This document shows, one piece after another, positions 1 to 10,818 of a stretch of 64,000 nt of DNA. Origin of the DNA: CALFML01 sp044222245 (lineage in GTDB: Bacteria; Myxococcota_A; Polyangia; Palsa-1104; JAEUJZ01); assembly GCA_044222245.1 (NCBI GenBank), contig JBGANQ010000010.1, positions 62,001 through 126,000 on the forward strand, in the 5' to 3' direction. The position numbers were made by a program, and so were the translations under genes. Below the pieces are notes generated by a model. That model was not told the origin of the DNA. It saw only the letters and a program-made list of their open reading frames with translations, and made no database searches. Within the stretch, counting starts at the first letter, position 1, and every line of letters begins with the position of its first letter.

Positions 1-2
1 GC

Positions 3-2897
3 CTCGTGGAGGGGCCGCTTGTCCGCTTCCTGCTGCTGCTCATCGCCGATGACGACGCGCGGCTGTTTATGACCTTCCACCACGTCATCGCCGATGGGCT
101 GTCGATCTACAGCGTGTTCTCGGTCGAGCTTGCCCAGCTCTATCGCGCCTACACCACCGACCAGCCCTCGCCGCTGCCCGAGCTGCCGATTCAATACGCC
201 GACTTCGCGCTGTGGCAGCGCAAGTGGCTGCGCAGCGAGGTGATCGAGCGCCAGCTGGCCTACTGGCAGAAGCACCTGGGTCCGCAGCCGCCGCGGCTGC
301 AGCTGCCGGTGGATCACGCAGCTCCCCTGGAGCCGGCCTTCCGCGGCGCCCGCGAGCTCTTGGCGCTGCCGCTCGGGCTGACGCAGCGGCTGCGGCGCCT
401 TGGCCACCAGGAGGGCGCAACGCTGTTTATCACCCTGCTGGCGGCGCTCAAGGGGCTGTTCCACCGCTACATCGAGCAGCAGGATGTGGTCGTCGGCATC
501 GTCGCCGCCGGCCGCCAGCGACCCGAGCTGGCGCCGCTGCTGGGCTTTTTCCCCAACACCCTGGTCCTGCGCACCGAGATGACCGGCGATCCGTCGTTCC
601 GCGTCCTCTTGCGGCGGGTGCGCGAGACTACCCTGCAGGCCTTCGACAACCAGGACGTCCCCTTCGAGCGGGTCGTCGAGGCGCTGAACCCGCAGCGGCG
701 CCCGGGCGAGATGCCGCTGTTCCGCGCCGGCTTCATCCTCGACCCGCTGACCCCCGACCTCGGCAACGAGTGGACGATCACCTCGACCGAGGTCGAGATC
801 AGCGCCGCCAAGTTCGATCTGTGTCTGGAGCTGGTCGAGGTGCCTCAGGGCGTGGTCGGGCGCATCAGCTACCGCACCGAGCTGTTCGAGCCCGCCACCA
901 TCCAGCGCATGGCGCTGCACTACGTCACGCTGCTGACCAACGCGGCCGAGGATCCGGAGCTGCCGCTGTCGCGGCTGGAGCTGCTCAGCCTCGATGAGCG
1001 GGCGCAGCTGGCCCGCTGGGGCAAGCCGCGCGCGGCCTTCCCGACGGCCCAGGGCGTGCACGAGCTGTTCGCGGCGCAGGTGGCGCGCAGCCCGGACGCG
1101 CCAGCGCTGCGCCTGCATCCCGCGGGCGAGACCCTGAGCTACCGCGAGCTCGATGAGCGAGCCAACCGCGTGGCGCACGCGCTGCGCGCCCGCGGCGTCG
1201 GCCCGGAGGTGATCGTCGCCCTGGGGACGCAGCGCTCCTCGCTGCTCATCGTCGGCATGCTCGGCATCCTCAAGGCCGGGGGGGCGTTCCTGGCGCTCGA
1301 TCCGGGCTACCCGCGGGACCGCCTGGCGTTCATGCTCGCCGACGCCGGCGTCGAGCTGCTGCTCACCGACAGCACCCTCAAGGAGCAGCTGCCCGAGCCG
1401 CGGGGCGAGACGCTGCTCCTGGACGATCAGGACTGGCAGCGCGCCTGCGCCAAGACGGCGCCGGACAGCGGAGCCACTGCCGCCAACCTGGCCTACGTCA
1501 TCTACACCTCGGGCTCGACCGGCAGGCCCAAGGGAGTGCTCATCGAGCACCGCAGCCTGGGCAACTCCATCCTCGCCCACATCGACGAGCTGGGCATCGG
1601 CCCGCGCGAGTGCATCCTGCAGTTTGCCAGCCCGAGCTTCGATGTCGCGGTGTGCGAGATCATGATGGCGCTGCTCAGCGGCGCGACCCTGCTTCTGGCC
1701 CCGCGCGAGGCGCTGCTGCCGGGACCGGAGCTGGTGGCGCTGCTCGCCGCGCACAAGGTGACCCTGCTGGCGATCACGCCCTCGACCCTCACCGTGCTGC
1801 CCGCCGCGCCGCTGCCCGAGCTGCGGACCCTCATCATCGGCGGCGAGCCGCTGCCGCTGGAGCTGGTCGCCCGCTGGGGTGGCGGCACCACCAGCCGCCG
1901 CCTGTACAACGCCTACGGACCGACCGAGGGGACGATCTGCGCTACGCTCGCGCACTGCTGGCTCAACGACGGGCCGCCGGCCATCGGCCGCCCGCTCAAG
2001 AACACCCAGATCTACGTGCTCGATGCTCACCTGCAGCTCGTCCCGGTGGGCATCACCGGCGAGATCTTCATCGGCGGCGCCGGCCTGGCGCGCGGCTACC
2101 TCGGGCGCCCCGAGCTCACCGCTGAGAAGTTCATCAAGGACCCGTTCACCGACGATCCGCAGGCGCGGCTGTACCGCACCGGCGACCTGGGACGCTGGCG
2201 ACCCGACGGTCAGCTCGAGTTCGTCGGACGCGGCGACAACCAGGTCAAGATCCGCGGCTTCCGCATCGAGCTTGGCGAAATCGAGGCGGTGCTGTCCGCC
2301 CTGCCCGGCGTGCGCGAAGCGGTGGTCATCGCCCGCACCGACCGCAACGAGCGCCTGCTCATCGCCTACATCGTGCCCGATGAGCCGGCCCCCTCCGTGG
2401 TCACGCTGCGCGCCGAGCTGGCCGAGACGCTGCCGCAGTACATGGTGCCCATGGCGATCCTGCCGCTGCCGGCGCTGCCGCGCACGCCCAACGGCAAGAC
2501 CGACCGCCAGGCGCTGGCGCAGTCGCTGCTGCGCCTGACCCCCGCCGCCGAGGTCGAGTACCGTCCGCCCGAGGGGGACCTGGAGCAGGCGCTGGCGACC
2601 GTGTGGCAGGAGGTGCTGGGCGTGGAGCGCGTCGGCATGAACGACAACTTCTTTGATCTCGGCGGTCACTCGCTGCGCATGGCGCAGGTCCAGGCCCGCC
2701 TGCGGGAGGTCTTGAAGCGTGAGATCCCGCTGCTCACGCTCTTCCAGTACCCGACCATCCGCACCCTCGCCGCGTTCCTCCAGGGCGACCAGGAGACCGA
2801 CAATCTGTCGAGCAGCCAGGAGCGCGGGCGCAAGCGAAAAGAAGCCGCGGCGCAGCAGCGCCGCCGCGTAACGGAGAAGAAGAAGCGAGATGAGTGA
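3..2897 (+). CDS. NRPS module C-A-PCP, 5' end outside window
   Basis: Nonribosomal peptide synthetase module that selects, activates and condenses one amino acid and passes it to the PKS encoded next. The first bases of the gene lie outside the window. Residue numbers here count from base 6. Domains in order: condensation (C) with catalytic HHVIADG near residue 25; adenylation (A) from about residue 350 with YTSGSTGRPKG (~500), NAYGPTEG (~635), YRTGD and KIRGFRIELGEIE; carrier protein with the phosphopantetheine serine in LGGHSL (~885). A Lys/Arg/Glu-rich tail of about 35 residues follows and may act as a docking region. The stop codon overlaps the start of the next gene by 8 bp, so the two are translationally coupled in one assembly line. 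In the A domain the binding-pocket aspartate is present (SFDVAV), so an alpha-amino acid is likely; I do not predict which. Confidence 0.95.
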   Translation, partial: LVEGPLVRFLLLLIADDDARLFMTFHHVIADGLSIYSVFSVELAQLYRAYTTDQPSPLPELPIQYADFALWQRKWLRSEVIERQLAYWQKHLGPQPPRLQLPVDHAAPLEPAFRGARELLALPLGLTQRLRRLGHQEGATLFITLLAALKGLFHRYIEQQDVVVGIVAAGRQRPELAPLLGFFPNTLVLRTEMTGDPSFRVLLRRVRETTLQAFDNQDVPFERVVEALNPQRRPGEMPLFRAGFILDPLTPDLGNEWTITSTEVEISAAKFDLCLELVEVPQGVVGRISYRTELFEPATIQRMALHYVTLLTNAAEDPELPLSRLELLSLDERAQLARWGKPRAAFPTAQGVHELFAAQVARSPDAPALRLHPAGETLSYRELDERANRVAHALRARGVGPEVIVALGTQRSSLLIVGMLGILKAGGAFLALDPGYPRDRLAFMLADAGVELLLTDSTLKEQLPEPRGETLLLDDQDWQRACAKTAPDSGATAANLAYVIYTSGSTGRPKGVLIEHRSLGNSILAHIDELGIGPRECILQFASPSFDVAVCEIMMALLSGATLLLAPREALLPGPELVALLAAHKVTLLAITPSTLTVLPAAPLPELRTLIIGGEPLPLELVARWGGGTTSRRLYNAYGPTEGTICATLAHCWLNDGPPAIGRPLKNTQIYVLDAHLQLVPVGITGEIFIGGAGLARGYLGRPELTAEKFIKDPFTDDPQARLYRTGDLGRWRPDGQLEFVGRGDNQVKIRGFRIELGEIEAVLSALPGVREAVVIARTDRNERLLIAYIVPDEPAPSVVTLRAELAETLPQYMVPMAILPLPALPRTPNGKTDRQALAQSLLRLTPAAEVEYRPPEGDLEQALATVWQEVLGVERVGMNDNFFDLGGHSLRMAQVQARLREVLKREIPLLTLFQYPTIRTLAAFLQGDQETDNLSSSQERGRKRKEAAAQQRRRVTEKKKRDE

Positions 2898-5800
2898 CGA
2901 TTCGCTAAGCGGAGTGGCCATCATCAGCATGGTCGGGCGGTTCCCCGGGGCCGCCGATGTCGACCGATTTTGGGAGATGATCCGCGACGGCCGGGAGGGA
3001 ATTTCTTTCTTCACCGCCGAGGAGCTTATTGATAGCGGCATCAGCCCCAAGCTGGTCAACAACCCAAACTACGTGCGGGCGCGCGGGGTGATTCCCGAGA
3101 TCGACCGCTTTGACGCGCGGTTTTTCGGCTACAGCCCGCGCGAGGCCGAGATCCTCGACCCGCAGCAGCGCCTGTTTCTGGAGAGCTGCTGGACGGCGCT
3201 GGAGTCGGCCGGGTACGCCGCCGCGCGACCCCCGGCGCCGGTCGGCGTGTTCGCCGGCTGCATCGGCGGCAATACCTACCTCACCAACAACCTGCTGGGC
3301 GATCACGAGCTGCGCGAGAACATCGGCGACTACCCGCTGTTCGTCGCCAATGACAAGGACTCCCTGACCACCCGCGTCGCCTACAAGCTGAACCTGCGCG
3401 GCCCGGCGGTGACCGTGCAGACCGGCTGCTCGACGGCGCTGGTCGCGGTGGCGATGGCCTGCCAGAGCCTCATCGACTTCCAGTGCGATCTGGCGCTGGC
3501 CGGCGGCGCGGCGATCACGGTGCCGCAGAAGGTCGGCTACCTGTACACCCCCGGCCTGGTCGTATCCCCCGATGGCCACTGCCGCCCCTTCGACGCGGCC
3601 GCCAAGGGCACGCTCACCAGCAGCGGCATCGGTGTCGTCCTGCTCAAGCGGCTGGGAGACGCGCTGCGCGACCGCGATCCGATCGTCGCGGTGATCCGCG
3701 GCTGGGCGATCAACAACGACGGCGCCGACAAGGTCGGCTACACCGCCCCGAGCGTCCAGGGTCAGGCCGACTGCATCGCCCAGGCCCTGGAGGTCGCCGA
3801 GGTCGAGGCCGACAGCATCGGCCTGGTCGAGGCGCACGGCACCGCGACGCCGATCGGCGACCCGATCGAGGTCGCCGCCCTCACCCAGGCGTTCCGCGCC
3901 CACACCAAGCGGCGCAGCTACTGCGCCATCGGCTCGGTGAAGAGCAACGTCGGCCACCTGGAGACCGCCGCCGGCATCGCGGGTCTTATCAAGGCGGCGC
4001 AGGCAATCTCGCATGGCCAGCTCCCCCCGAGCCTGCACTTCCAGAGCCCCAACCCCGAGATCGATTTCGCCAGCAGCCCCTTCTACGTCAACACCCAGCT
4101 CCGTCCGTGGCCGGAAGAGCTCTCGCCGCGCCGCGCCGGGGTCAGCTCGTTCGGCATCGGCGGCACCAACGCCCACCTCGTGCTCGAGGAGGCGCCGCCG
4201 CAGCCGCCCCCCGACGCCGGCCGGCCGTGGCAGCTGCTCTGCTTGTCCGCGCGCAGCCCCGCCGCGCTGGAGGTGGCGACCGCCAACCTGCAGAGCTACC
4301 TGAAAAAGGAGCGCGCGCCCGAGGAAGAGTTCGAGCTGGCCGACGCCGCCTACACCCTGCAGGTCGGGCGCCGCCCGTTCAACCACCGGCGCATCGTGCT
4401 GTGCTCGGACGCCGAGGACGCGCTGCTGGCGCTCAAGAGCGCCGATCCGCACCGCGTCTTTACCGGCGAAGCCGAAAAGCCCCCGAGCCTGGTGTTCATG
4501 TTCACCGGCCAGGGCTCGCAGCACGTCAACATGTGCCGCGAGCTGTACCAGCGCGAGCCGTTCTTCCGCGACCAGGTGGATCAGTGCTGCGCGCTGCTGC
4601 GCTCCGAGGTCGACTTCGACCTGCGGGCGATCCTGTTTCCCGCCGACACGCAGCACGACGACGCGCTGCGCGAGCTCGGGCGCACGGCGGTGACCCAGCC
4701 AGCGCTGTTCGTCATCGAGTACGCGCTGGCCAAGCTGTGGATGGAGCTCGGACTGACCCCGGCGGCGATGATCGGGCACTCGCTGGGCGAGTATGTGGCG
4801 GCGTGCCTGGCCGGAGTGATGTCGCTGCGCGATGCGCTCATGCTGATCGTGCAGCGCGGCTGGCTGATGCAGCAGATGGCGCCGGGGGCGATGCTGGCGG
4901 TGCCGGTGGCGGAAGAGCAGGTGCGGCAGTTTCTCACCGCCGACCTGTCGCTGAGCGCAATCAACGGCCCCTCCCACTGCGTCATCGGCGGCCCGGTCGC
5001 CGCGATCGACAGCCTGGAGAAGCGGCTGGCCGAAAAGAAGCTGCGCGGCCGCCGGCTGCACACCTCGCACGCCTTCCACTCGGCGATGATGGACCCGATC
5101 CTCGATGCCTTCACCATGGGGGTGCGGCGGGTGCAGCTGAGCCCCCCGCGCATCCGCTATATCTCCAACCTCACCGGCCGCTGGATCACGCCGCAGGAGG
5201 CCACCGATCCGGCATACTACGCCCGGCAGCTGCGCGGCACCGTGCGCTTCTCCCCGGGTCTGGAGGTCCTGCTCAGCGAGCCGGATCGCGCGCTGCTGGA
5301 GATCGGTCCGAGCGCCACGCTGAGCATCCTGGCCAAGCAGCACCCCGATCCAACGACCAAGCGGCTGATCCTGTCCTCGCTGCGCGGCGCCGATGGGGCG
5401 CAGTCGGATCTGCACTGCATCCTGGGCACGCTCGGGCGACTGTGGCTGGCCGGCTGCCCGGTGCGCTGGGAGGCGCTGTACGCCCATGAGCAGCGCCGGC
5501 GCATCGCCCTGCCCACCTACCCCTTCGAGCGCGAGCGCTTCTGGATCGATCCGCCGCGCAAGGTCGCCGAGCCGGTGCCTTCGGCGCGGCCCGCGGCGGT
5601 GGTCAAGCCCAAGAGCAGCGATGTCGACTCCTACTTCTATAAGCCGAGCTGGCACGCCGCGCACACCCCGCCGGCCGCCACCAGCCGCGAGCAGCAGAAC
5701 TGGCTGCTGTTCATCAATCACCACCCGCTGCCCGCGCGCATCGCCCGCCGGCTGCGCCAGCAGGGGCAGTCGGTCACCACGGTGCGCGCCGGCAAGAGCT

Positions 5801-6561
5801 TTGCCCACGAGCGCCTGGACGAGTACATCATCGACCCGAGCCTGCTGTCCGACTATGAGCGCCTGGTCGAAGAGCTGACCCAGCAGGGACGCAGCCCGCG
5901 CCGGCTCGTCCACCTGTGGAACTACGGCGATGAGCTGGCGCGGCCCGCGAGCCTGCCGCCGGGGGTGCCGCCGGCGTGGCCAGAGCCGTCGCTACAGGCG
6001 CTGCCGGCGGCGCAGGAGCTGGCCTACTTCAGCCTCACCCAGCTCGCCCGCGCCCTGGGCCGCCACATCCACAGCGAGCCGCTGCGCCTGGAGGTGCTGA
6101 CCAGCGGCGCCGTGCGCGTCCACTCCGAGGATCCGCTCAGCCGCCCCGAGCGGGCGCTGGTACTGGGACCCTGCAAGGTAATCCCCACCGAGTACCGCAA
6201 CATCACCTGCCAGCACATCGATGTCGAGCCGCCGGCGTCCGAGGGCGCCGACGAGGACGCGCTGGCCGAGCGGCTGATCGCCGAGTTCAACGCCGCCTCG
6301 CTGGAGCCGCAGCTGGCCTACCGCGGCCTGCAGCGTTTCGTCCTGCACTACCGGGCGCTGCGCCTGCCCAAGCCAGCCGGCGAGCTGCCGCGGCTGCGGC
6401 GCGGCGGCGCCTACCTGATCACCGGTGGCCTGGGTGGCATCGGCCTGGAGCTGGCCGAGTACCTGGCGCGCAGCTACCAGGCCAAGCTGCTGCTCACCAG
6501 CCGCGAGGGGCTGCCGCCCGCCGAGAAGTCGCGCCGCGGCGCCAGCGGGCACTCCGAGCGG
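2890..6561 (+). CDS. Type I PKS, 5' part of a split gene (KS-AT-KR N-half)
   Basis: Polyketide synthase that extends the NRPS product. Visible domains: KS (residues ~5-430) with active-site Cys180 in QTGCSTALVAV; AT (~535-830) with GHSLGE (~628) and HAFH (~727), the signature of malonyl-CoA selection; then the structural and the first catalytic part of a KR, with the nucleotide-binding motif TGGLGGIGL near residue 1178. The KR homology stops abruptly at ...GHSER (bases to 6561). Past that point the frame runs only into unrelated sequence and stops at 6705. The missing KR half resumes in frame at 13150, starting with the same ccgagcgg octamer. Unless the intervening segment is removed, the protein is a truncated synthase. 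The start is the ATG overlapping the NRPS stop. Confidence 0.93.
6554..6561 (+). repeat. Left copy of 8-bp direct repeat ccgagcgg (PKS element)
   Basis: Identical to 13150-13157 and in the same codon phase (second base of a codon on both sides). Joining the copies gives GHSER-VQRRRSRVEALE, the expected KR spacing. This copy is the middle of a 14-bp inverted repeat, actccg-ag-cggagt (6551-6564). Confidence 0.8.
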
Positions 6562-7187
6562 AGTCGCGCCGCTCACCGGTCGCGCAATCGCCCCCGGCGT
6601 CGCGTTGCCCGCGGACGGCCGCCGCGGCGCTCCCCTCCCGCTCTTCCCACCAGTCGCCCCGCAGCCCAACCGCATTGGGCTGCTGGATGCGATTGGGAAT
6701 CCTAAGCAGCGGCTCGGGATAGGACTCGAGATGATGTGGGACAAGCGATGCGCTGGCGGATCGGAGCCCGGCGCGGATGCACCAGCGGCGGTCCCAAGTC
6801 AAAGCAGCACCGCAGGTCTTGGCGATTCCAATCCTCCGCAGACTCCCACATTCTCATCACTCTGGCGGCACTCCCAGCCGGATGTCATGACTTAAAACCG
6901 TCCGTGCTGCGGTTCCCTTTCGCACCACTAAACAGCCGAAGCAGCCGCGGTGTCCGCGCCTCGGTACGTAGCAAAGGGAAACCGGGGACAGTCTTGCTCC
7001 AGGTCAATCGTCAAGGAGACGGTGGAAGCGACTTGCATACAGCTAACAAGCATGCTCTGCTGGCGGGCGTCGAGAGTACTGACTTGCCTCGATCTTCTCG
7101 CAGCGCTTGGCCAAATGTGCGGTAACGAGGAGCAAAGCGCTCCACCAAAAAGGCCAAAAGACTAAAGACTAAAGGACAAGAGTAGCA
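6562..7187. other. Non-coding left end of the PKS element
   Basis: About 630 bp without a convincing gene on either strand. GC drops from left to right toward the glycosyltransferase. It contains the 14-bp repeat copy at 6645-6658. No tRNA, IS or transposase remnant was recognised. A promoter for the glycosyltransferase pair should lie here, but I cannot pick out a clear one. Confidence 0.5.
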
Positions 7188-8360
7188 ATGAAGCGACTCA
7201 AGATTGCGATTGTGAGCGATTTTTATCTCCCGCAGGTCGGCGGGTTAGAAGTACATATGCATGATCTCGCGCATGAACTCACCAAAAGAGGACATGAAGC
7301 GCACATCATTTGCGTCACACCGGGCGGCCCGGATCACGGTCCCTTCCCGGTTATTCGGCTTCCAGCGCCCTTGATGCCGGTCGTAAAATCAATACGCAAC
7401 ACGACGGCAATAGATCTTCTAGAGAAGAAATTGCGCGTTGGCAATTATGACATTATTCACGCCCACAATGCATTCTCGCCGATGGCACATGTAGCCACAT
7501 ACCTGGCAAAAAAATTAAACAAACCCAGCGTATTCACTCTGCACTCGGTGCTCAGAGGATATGGCAGCGTCTTATTCGGTGCGATTGATCGTTTTTACCC
7601 ATGGACGCAGTGGCCAACTGTATTAACTGCGGTCTCCAATTTTGTCGCGCAAGATCTACGTGCCATATCGGGTCGCAATGACGTCGAGGTGCTTCTGAAT
7701 GCAACTCGGACCGAAAACTACCTAGCGGCAAGACGGGAAGAGCGCCGGGTGGTAACGGTCATGCGCTGCACAAAGCGAAAACGCCCGATGGACTTCGTCA
7801 GGTTAGCATCCCGGGTATTATCCAGTCTGCCGCGCGAAATGTGGCCTATTTTCACGCTGGTGGGCGATGGTCCAGAGCGCCCGCGAGCCGAGCAATTGGC
7901 CCGGAAACTTGGCATCAGCTCTCAGGTTGAATTCCTGGGCATGCAGCCGCGGCAAGCCGTTCGTGACATCTTGCTGCGGTCCGCGGTCTTCGTGCTACCG
8001 AGCTATTTAGAAGCACTGCCCATCGCGGTGATCGAAGCTCGCTCCGCAGGACTGCCGGTCGTCGCTCGCTCTCAAAACGGCGTCGCCGAGATTATCGAGC
8101 ACGGAACCCACGGCTTCCTGGCCAGCTCGGATGGCGAGATGGTTTCTCACATTACTGCCTTGCTCAAGGACTCCGCCTTGCGAAATCGCATGTCCAACGC
8201 GACGCGAGAGGGCCTTGAGCGCTTTACTTGGGAACAGTCGATCGTGCGTCACGAACGTATCTATGCGCTAGCCGAAGACCGGCATCGCGGCGCCGTGCCA
8301 CGACACGCACAACCCGCTTCAAATACCTTAGAAGTTACGGAGGTCAGTGAGTACTTATGA
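7188..8360 (+). CDS. GT4-family glycosyltransferase
   Basis: Family GT4 (GT-B fold) retaining glycosyltransferase of 390 residues, transferring a sugar from an activated donor to a lipid or glycan acceptor in the cytoplasm. The N-terminal acceptor domain begins IVSDFYLPQVGGLEVH, the usual glycine-rich loop. The C-terminal donor domain has LVGDGPER (~225), FVLPSYLEALPIAVIEA with the EX7E pair (~275) and GLPVVA. It overlaps the downstream membrane-protein gene by ATGA, so the two form an operon. Base composition is visibly lower in GC than the PKS on either side, which suggests separate origin. The start is the ATG after aaaggacaagagtagca, a weak but plausible ribosome site. The substrate cannot be told from sequence. 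Confidence 0.9.
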   Translation: MKRLKIAIVSDFYLPQVGGLEVHMHDLAHELTKRGHEAHIICVTPGGPDHGPFPVIRLPAPLMPVVKSIRNTTAIDLLEKKLRVGNYDIIHAHNAFSPMAHVATYLAKKLNKPSVFTLHSVLRGYGSVLFGAIDRFYPWTQWPTVLTAVSNFVAQDLRAISGRNDVEVLLNATRTENYLAARREERRVVTVMRCTKRKRPMDFVRLASRVLSSLPREMWPIFTLVGDGPERPRAEQLARKLGISSQVEFLGMQPRQAVRDILLRSAVFVLPSYLEALPIAVIEARSAGLPVVARSQNGVAEIIEHGTHGFLASSDGEMVSHITALLKDSALRNRMSNATREGLERFTWEQSIVRHERIYALAEDRHRGAVPRHAQPASNTLEVTEVSEYL

Positions 8361-9163
8361 TGTCCTTATCCATGGTCCTGCTAGTAAGTATCGTTTCCGG
8401 ACTGTACACCTCGCTATGGGGTGCATTTAAGGACGGTCCGTGGGAGGGATTCCACGCCAAGACGTTCCCGCGGAGCATTTTCTTCAGCATCGGAATTGCC
8501 ATTTTTCTATACTACGGTCCCAGCCCAGTTGCCACACAGCTTCGCACGCTACCACTTTTCCATGTCTTTCTCGTAGTCATGGGATTTGAAAGGATGGTCA
8601 CCGAAGTTTATAAGGCTTGCTTTAGAAACGGCGACCAGGCGATATTCTTCATCCCGCAGCAGATGACCATTTTCGGAAAGAACGTCGAAAATGAAGCCAT
8701 CCGCATGGGGACTGGCATTGTTTTATTCATAGCGATCTTCTCGATCCCGCTTATTGAGAGGACTATCTCCTCACTGCCGCTTTTCATTGTCACCGGCTTC
8801 CTGACTGGAATGTTCATCTGCAGCGGCGGAGCCTATAAAGACGCCCCCTTTGAGGGGTTCGACCCGAGAAAGTTCTTTCGCTCAGCAATAGTCCTCGCAG
8901 CTGTATCGCCCCTGATTTATCTGCTGGGTCCGATTAAGCTTGGCTTTCTAATATACTCTTTTGGGGGTCTTGAGCGACTTCTGGTGGAATACTACAAGAG
9001 CTATGTTGTACATAGCGTTCCGGGCAAATTTCGCCCGGACCTGGACAGAATCGAGGGCAGATTCACCAAGAATCGCCACTATCTACACTATACTGCTGTA
9101 GCAATTGTCCTGTTCTTGGTTTACTTGTATGTCCAGGCAAGGTTTGATGCCGTCAGCCGCTGA
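8357..9163 (+). CDS. Polytopic membrane protein with internal duplication
   Basis: Protein of 268 residues that I cannot assign to a named family. It has about seven hydrophobic segments and reads as two diverged halves: GAFKDGPWEGF...KTFPRS with GFERMVTEVYK in the first half, and GAYKDAPFEGF...RKFFRS with GLERLLVEYYK in the second. A duplicated membrane fold with a conserved charged KD-P-EGF loop and a C-terminal LER..EYYK motif is typical of small transporters or lipid-handling proteins, but that is only a guess. Its start overlaps the glycosyltransferase stop (ATGA) and the GC content is equally low, so both were probably acquired together and may act in one glycan or lipid step. Confidence 0.8.
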   Translation: MMSLSMVLLVSIVSGLYTSLWGAFKDGPWEGFHAKTFPRSIFFSIGIAIFLYYGPSPVATQLRTLPLFHVFLVVMGFERMVTEVYKACFRNGDQAIFFIPQQMTIFGKNVENEAIRMGTGIVLFIAIFSIPLIERTISSLPLFIVTGFLTGMFICSGGAYKDAPFEGFDPRKFFRSAIVLAAVSPLIYLLGPIKLGFLIYSFGGLERLLVEYYKSYVVHSVPGKFRPDLDRIEGRFTKNRHYLHYTAVAIVLFLVYLYVQARFDAVSR

Positions 9164-9305
9164 ACCTGCGGTGCGCGCTGCATTCTTTCTCTTTTCAGCT
9201 AGCGCGCTCCCACCTGGTGAATTTCTGACAGCTTCAGCCAAGGTATCGTCCCTCCGCCCGCCCAGTTGAGTTTCCGCCGCTAAGTGCCGTATAATCGGAC
9301 CGCAA

Positions 9306-10526
9306 ATGTCCGACCCCCTGAACATACAGCCCCTGTTCGACTGGCTGGTCGATGGCGCGCCGGGCGCCGCCGATGCGGCCGCGGTAGTGCTGCGCCTCGG
9401 CTCCGAGCTGGTCGAGCGCGGCGTCCGCATCGCCCGCCTAGCGGCTTTTGTCCGGACCCTGCATCCCAACATCATGGGTCGCAGCTTCGTGTGGCGGCGC
9501 GGCGCGGCCAGCGCTCAGGTGAACGCCTCTGCCTACGATGTCCTGACCACCGATGAGTACAAGCAGAGCCCAGCCCACAGCGTCTTTCGCAGCGGCTGCG
9601 AGCTGCGCCGGCGGCTGGACGGCGACGCTCCGGATGAATATGAGATCTTAAGCTCGCTGCGCCGCGAAGGCATGACCGATTACCTGGTGCTGCCGATGCG
9701 CTTCCTCAATGGTGAGGTGCACGCGATCACCTTCGCCACCGATGCCGCCGACGGCTTCACCGAAGAGGAGCTGGCGGCGCTGCGCACCGTTACGCGAGCG
9801 CTCACCCGCCTGGCCGAGGTGCTGGCGCTGCGGCGGACCGCGACCGCGCTGCTCAACGCCTATGTCGGCCGCGACGCCGGCGAGCGAGTCCTGCGCGGCC
9901 AGATCCAGCGCGGCGACGTCGAGTGCCTGCGCTGCGTAATCTGGTTCTCGGATCTGCGCGGCTTCACCACGCTGTCCGGACAGCGGCGGCCGGTCGAGAT
10001 CATCCAGATCCTCAACCAGGTATTCGACTGCCAGGTGCCGGCCGTCGAGCGCCACGGCGGCGAGGTGCTCAAGTTCATCGGGGACGGCATGCTCGCCATC
10101 TTCAGCGTCCACGATGAGAGCGCGCGGGCGGCGGTGTGCGGCCAGGCGCTGGCGGCCACCACCGAGGCGTTCGCGGCGCTGGATGCGCTCAACCGCGACC
10201 GCGACCAGCGTGGCGAGCCGCCGCTGGCCGTAGGGGTCTCGCTACACCTGGGCGAGGTCGCCTACGGCAACATCGGCGGCGCCGCGCGCCTGGACTTTAC
10301 CTGCATCGGCGCTGCGGTGAACCTGGCCGCGCGCATCGAAGGGTTGACCGGAGCCCTGTCCAAGCGCCTCCTGTTGAGCGAAGAGTTCGCGCGGGCGACC
10401 GAGCACCCGGTGCGCGAGGTCGGCGCCTTCAACCTCAAGGGAGTGGCCGGCGCGATGCGGGTGTTCGAGCCGACGAGCACGACGGACGCAGGGCCCGCTG
10501 CGGGCGAGCCGGCAGCCCCGCGCTGA
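9306..10526 (+). CDS. Class III adenylate/guanylate cyclase with N-terminal sensor region
   Basis: Nucleotidyl cyclase of 406 residues making cAMP or cGMP from ATP or GTP. Residues 1-175 resemble a small-ligand sensor region (GAF-like by position, not by clear motif). The catalytic domain (~210-390) carries the two metal-binding aspartates in FSDLRGFT and KFIGDGM and the transition-state pair in VNLAARIEG. No membrane segment is seen, so it is probably cytosolic. The start is an ATG 142 bp after the preceding gene. Similar cyclases are common in Myxococcota and many bind cAMP. Whether adenylate or guanylate is the product is not decided here. It lies wholly inside the segment that splits the PKS. 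Confidence 0.92.
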   Translation: MSDPLNIQPLFDWLVDGAPGAADAAAVVLRLGSELVERGVRIARLAAFVRTLHPNIMGRSFVWRRGAASAQVNASAYDVLTTDEYKQSPAHSVFRSGCELRRRLDGDAPDEYEILSSLRREGMTDYLVLPMRFLNGEVHAITFATDAADGFTEEELAALRTVTRALTRLAEVLALRRTATALLNAYVGRDAGERVLRGQIQRGDVECLRCVIWFSDLRGFTTLSGQRRPVEIIQILNQVFDCQVPAVERHGGEVLKFIGDGMLAIFSVHDESARAAVCGQALAATTEAFAALDALNRDRDQRGEPPLAVGVSLHLGEVAYGNIGGAARLDFTCIGAAVNLAARIEGLTGALSKRLLLSEEFARATEHPVREVGAFNLKGVAGAMRVFEPTSTTDAGPAAGEPAAPR

Positions 10527-10818
10527 GTACAGCGCGCCGCAAGCTCCTGGGCACTGCTGCACCGGGCACCTGTTTGGGGGACCTGTATTAAGCGCGGCAG
10601 CCGCTCGCGCCACCGCTGCAAACGCCTCCGCACATCAGGGTTGTCACGGAGGGCCGCCGCGCCGTGCGGATGTGACACAGCGAGCCAATGCGCCACGCCG
10701 GGGCACGGTGGCACGATCCGCCTCAGCCACGGGCGGGTCCTGGGCTCGCCTTTGGCATCACTTGTGCTGCACACCTGTCCGGAAGCGGCAGTCCTATGCA
10801 GGAAAGGAATGATGCCTC

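Noticed and set aside
2905..5913. A 1002-codon open frame on the minus strand opposite the PKS
   Set aside because: It mirrors the PKS codons, is full of Arg, Gly, Ala and Val, and has no recognisable domain. It is a typical antisense shadow in GC-rich DNA.
9083..9475. Minus-strand open frame between the membrane protein and the cyclase
   Set aside because: It overlaps both neighbours, is low complexity and has no homology pattern.
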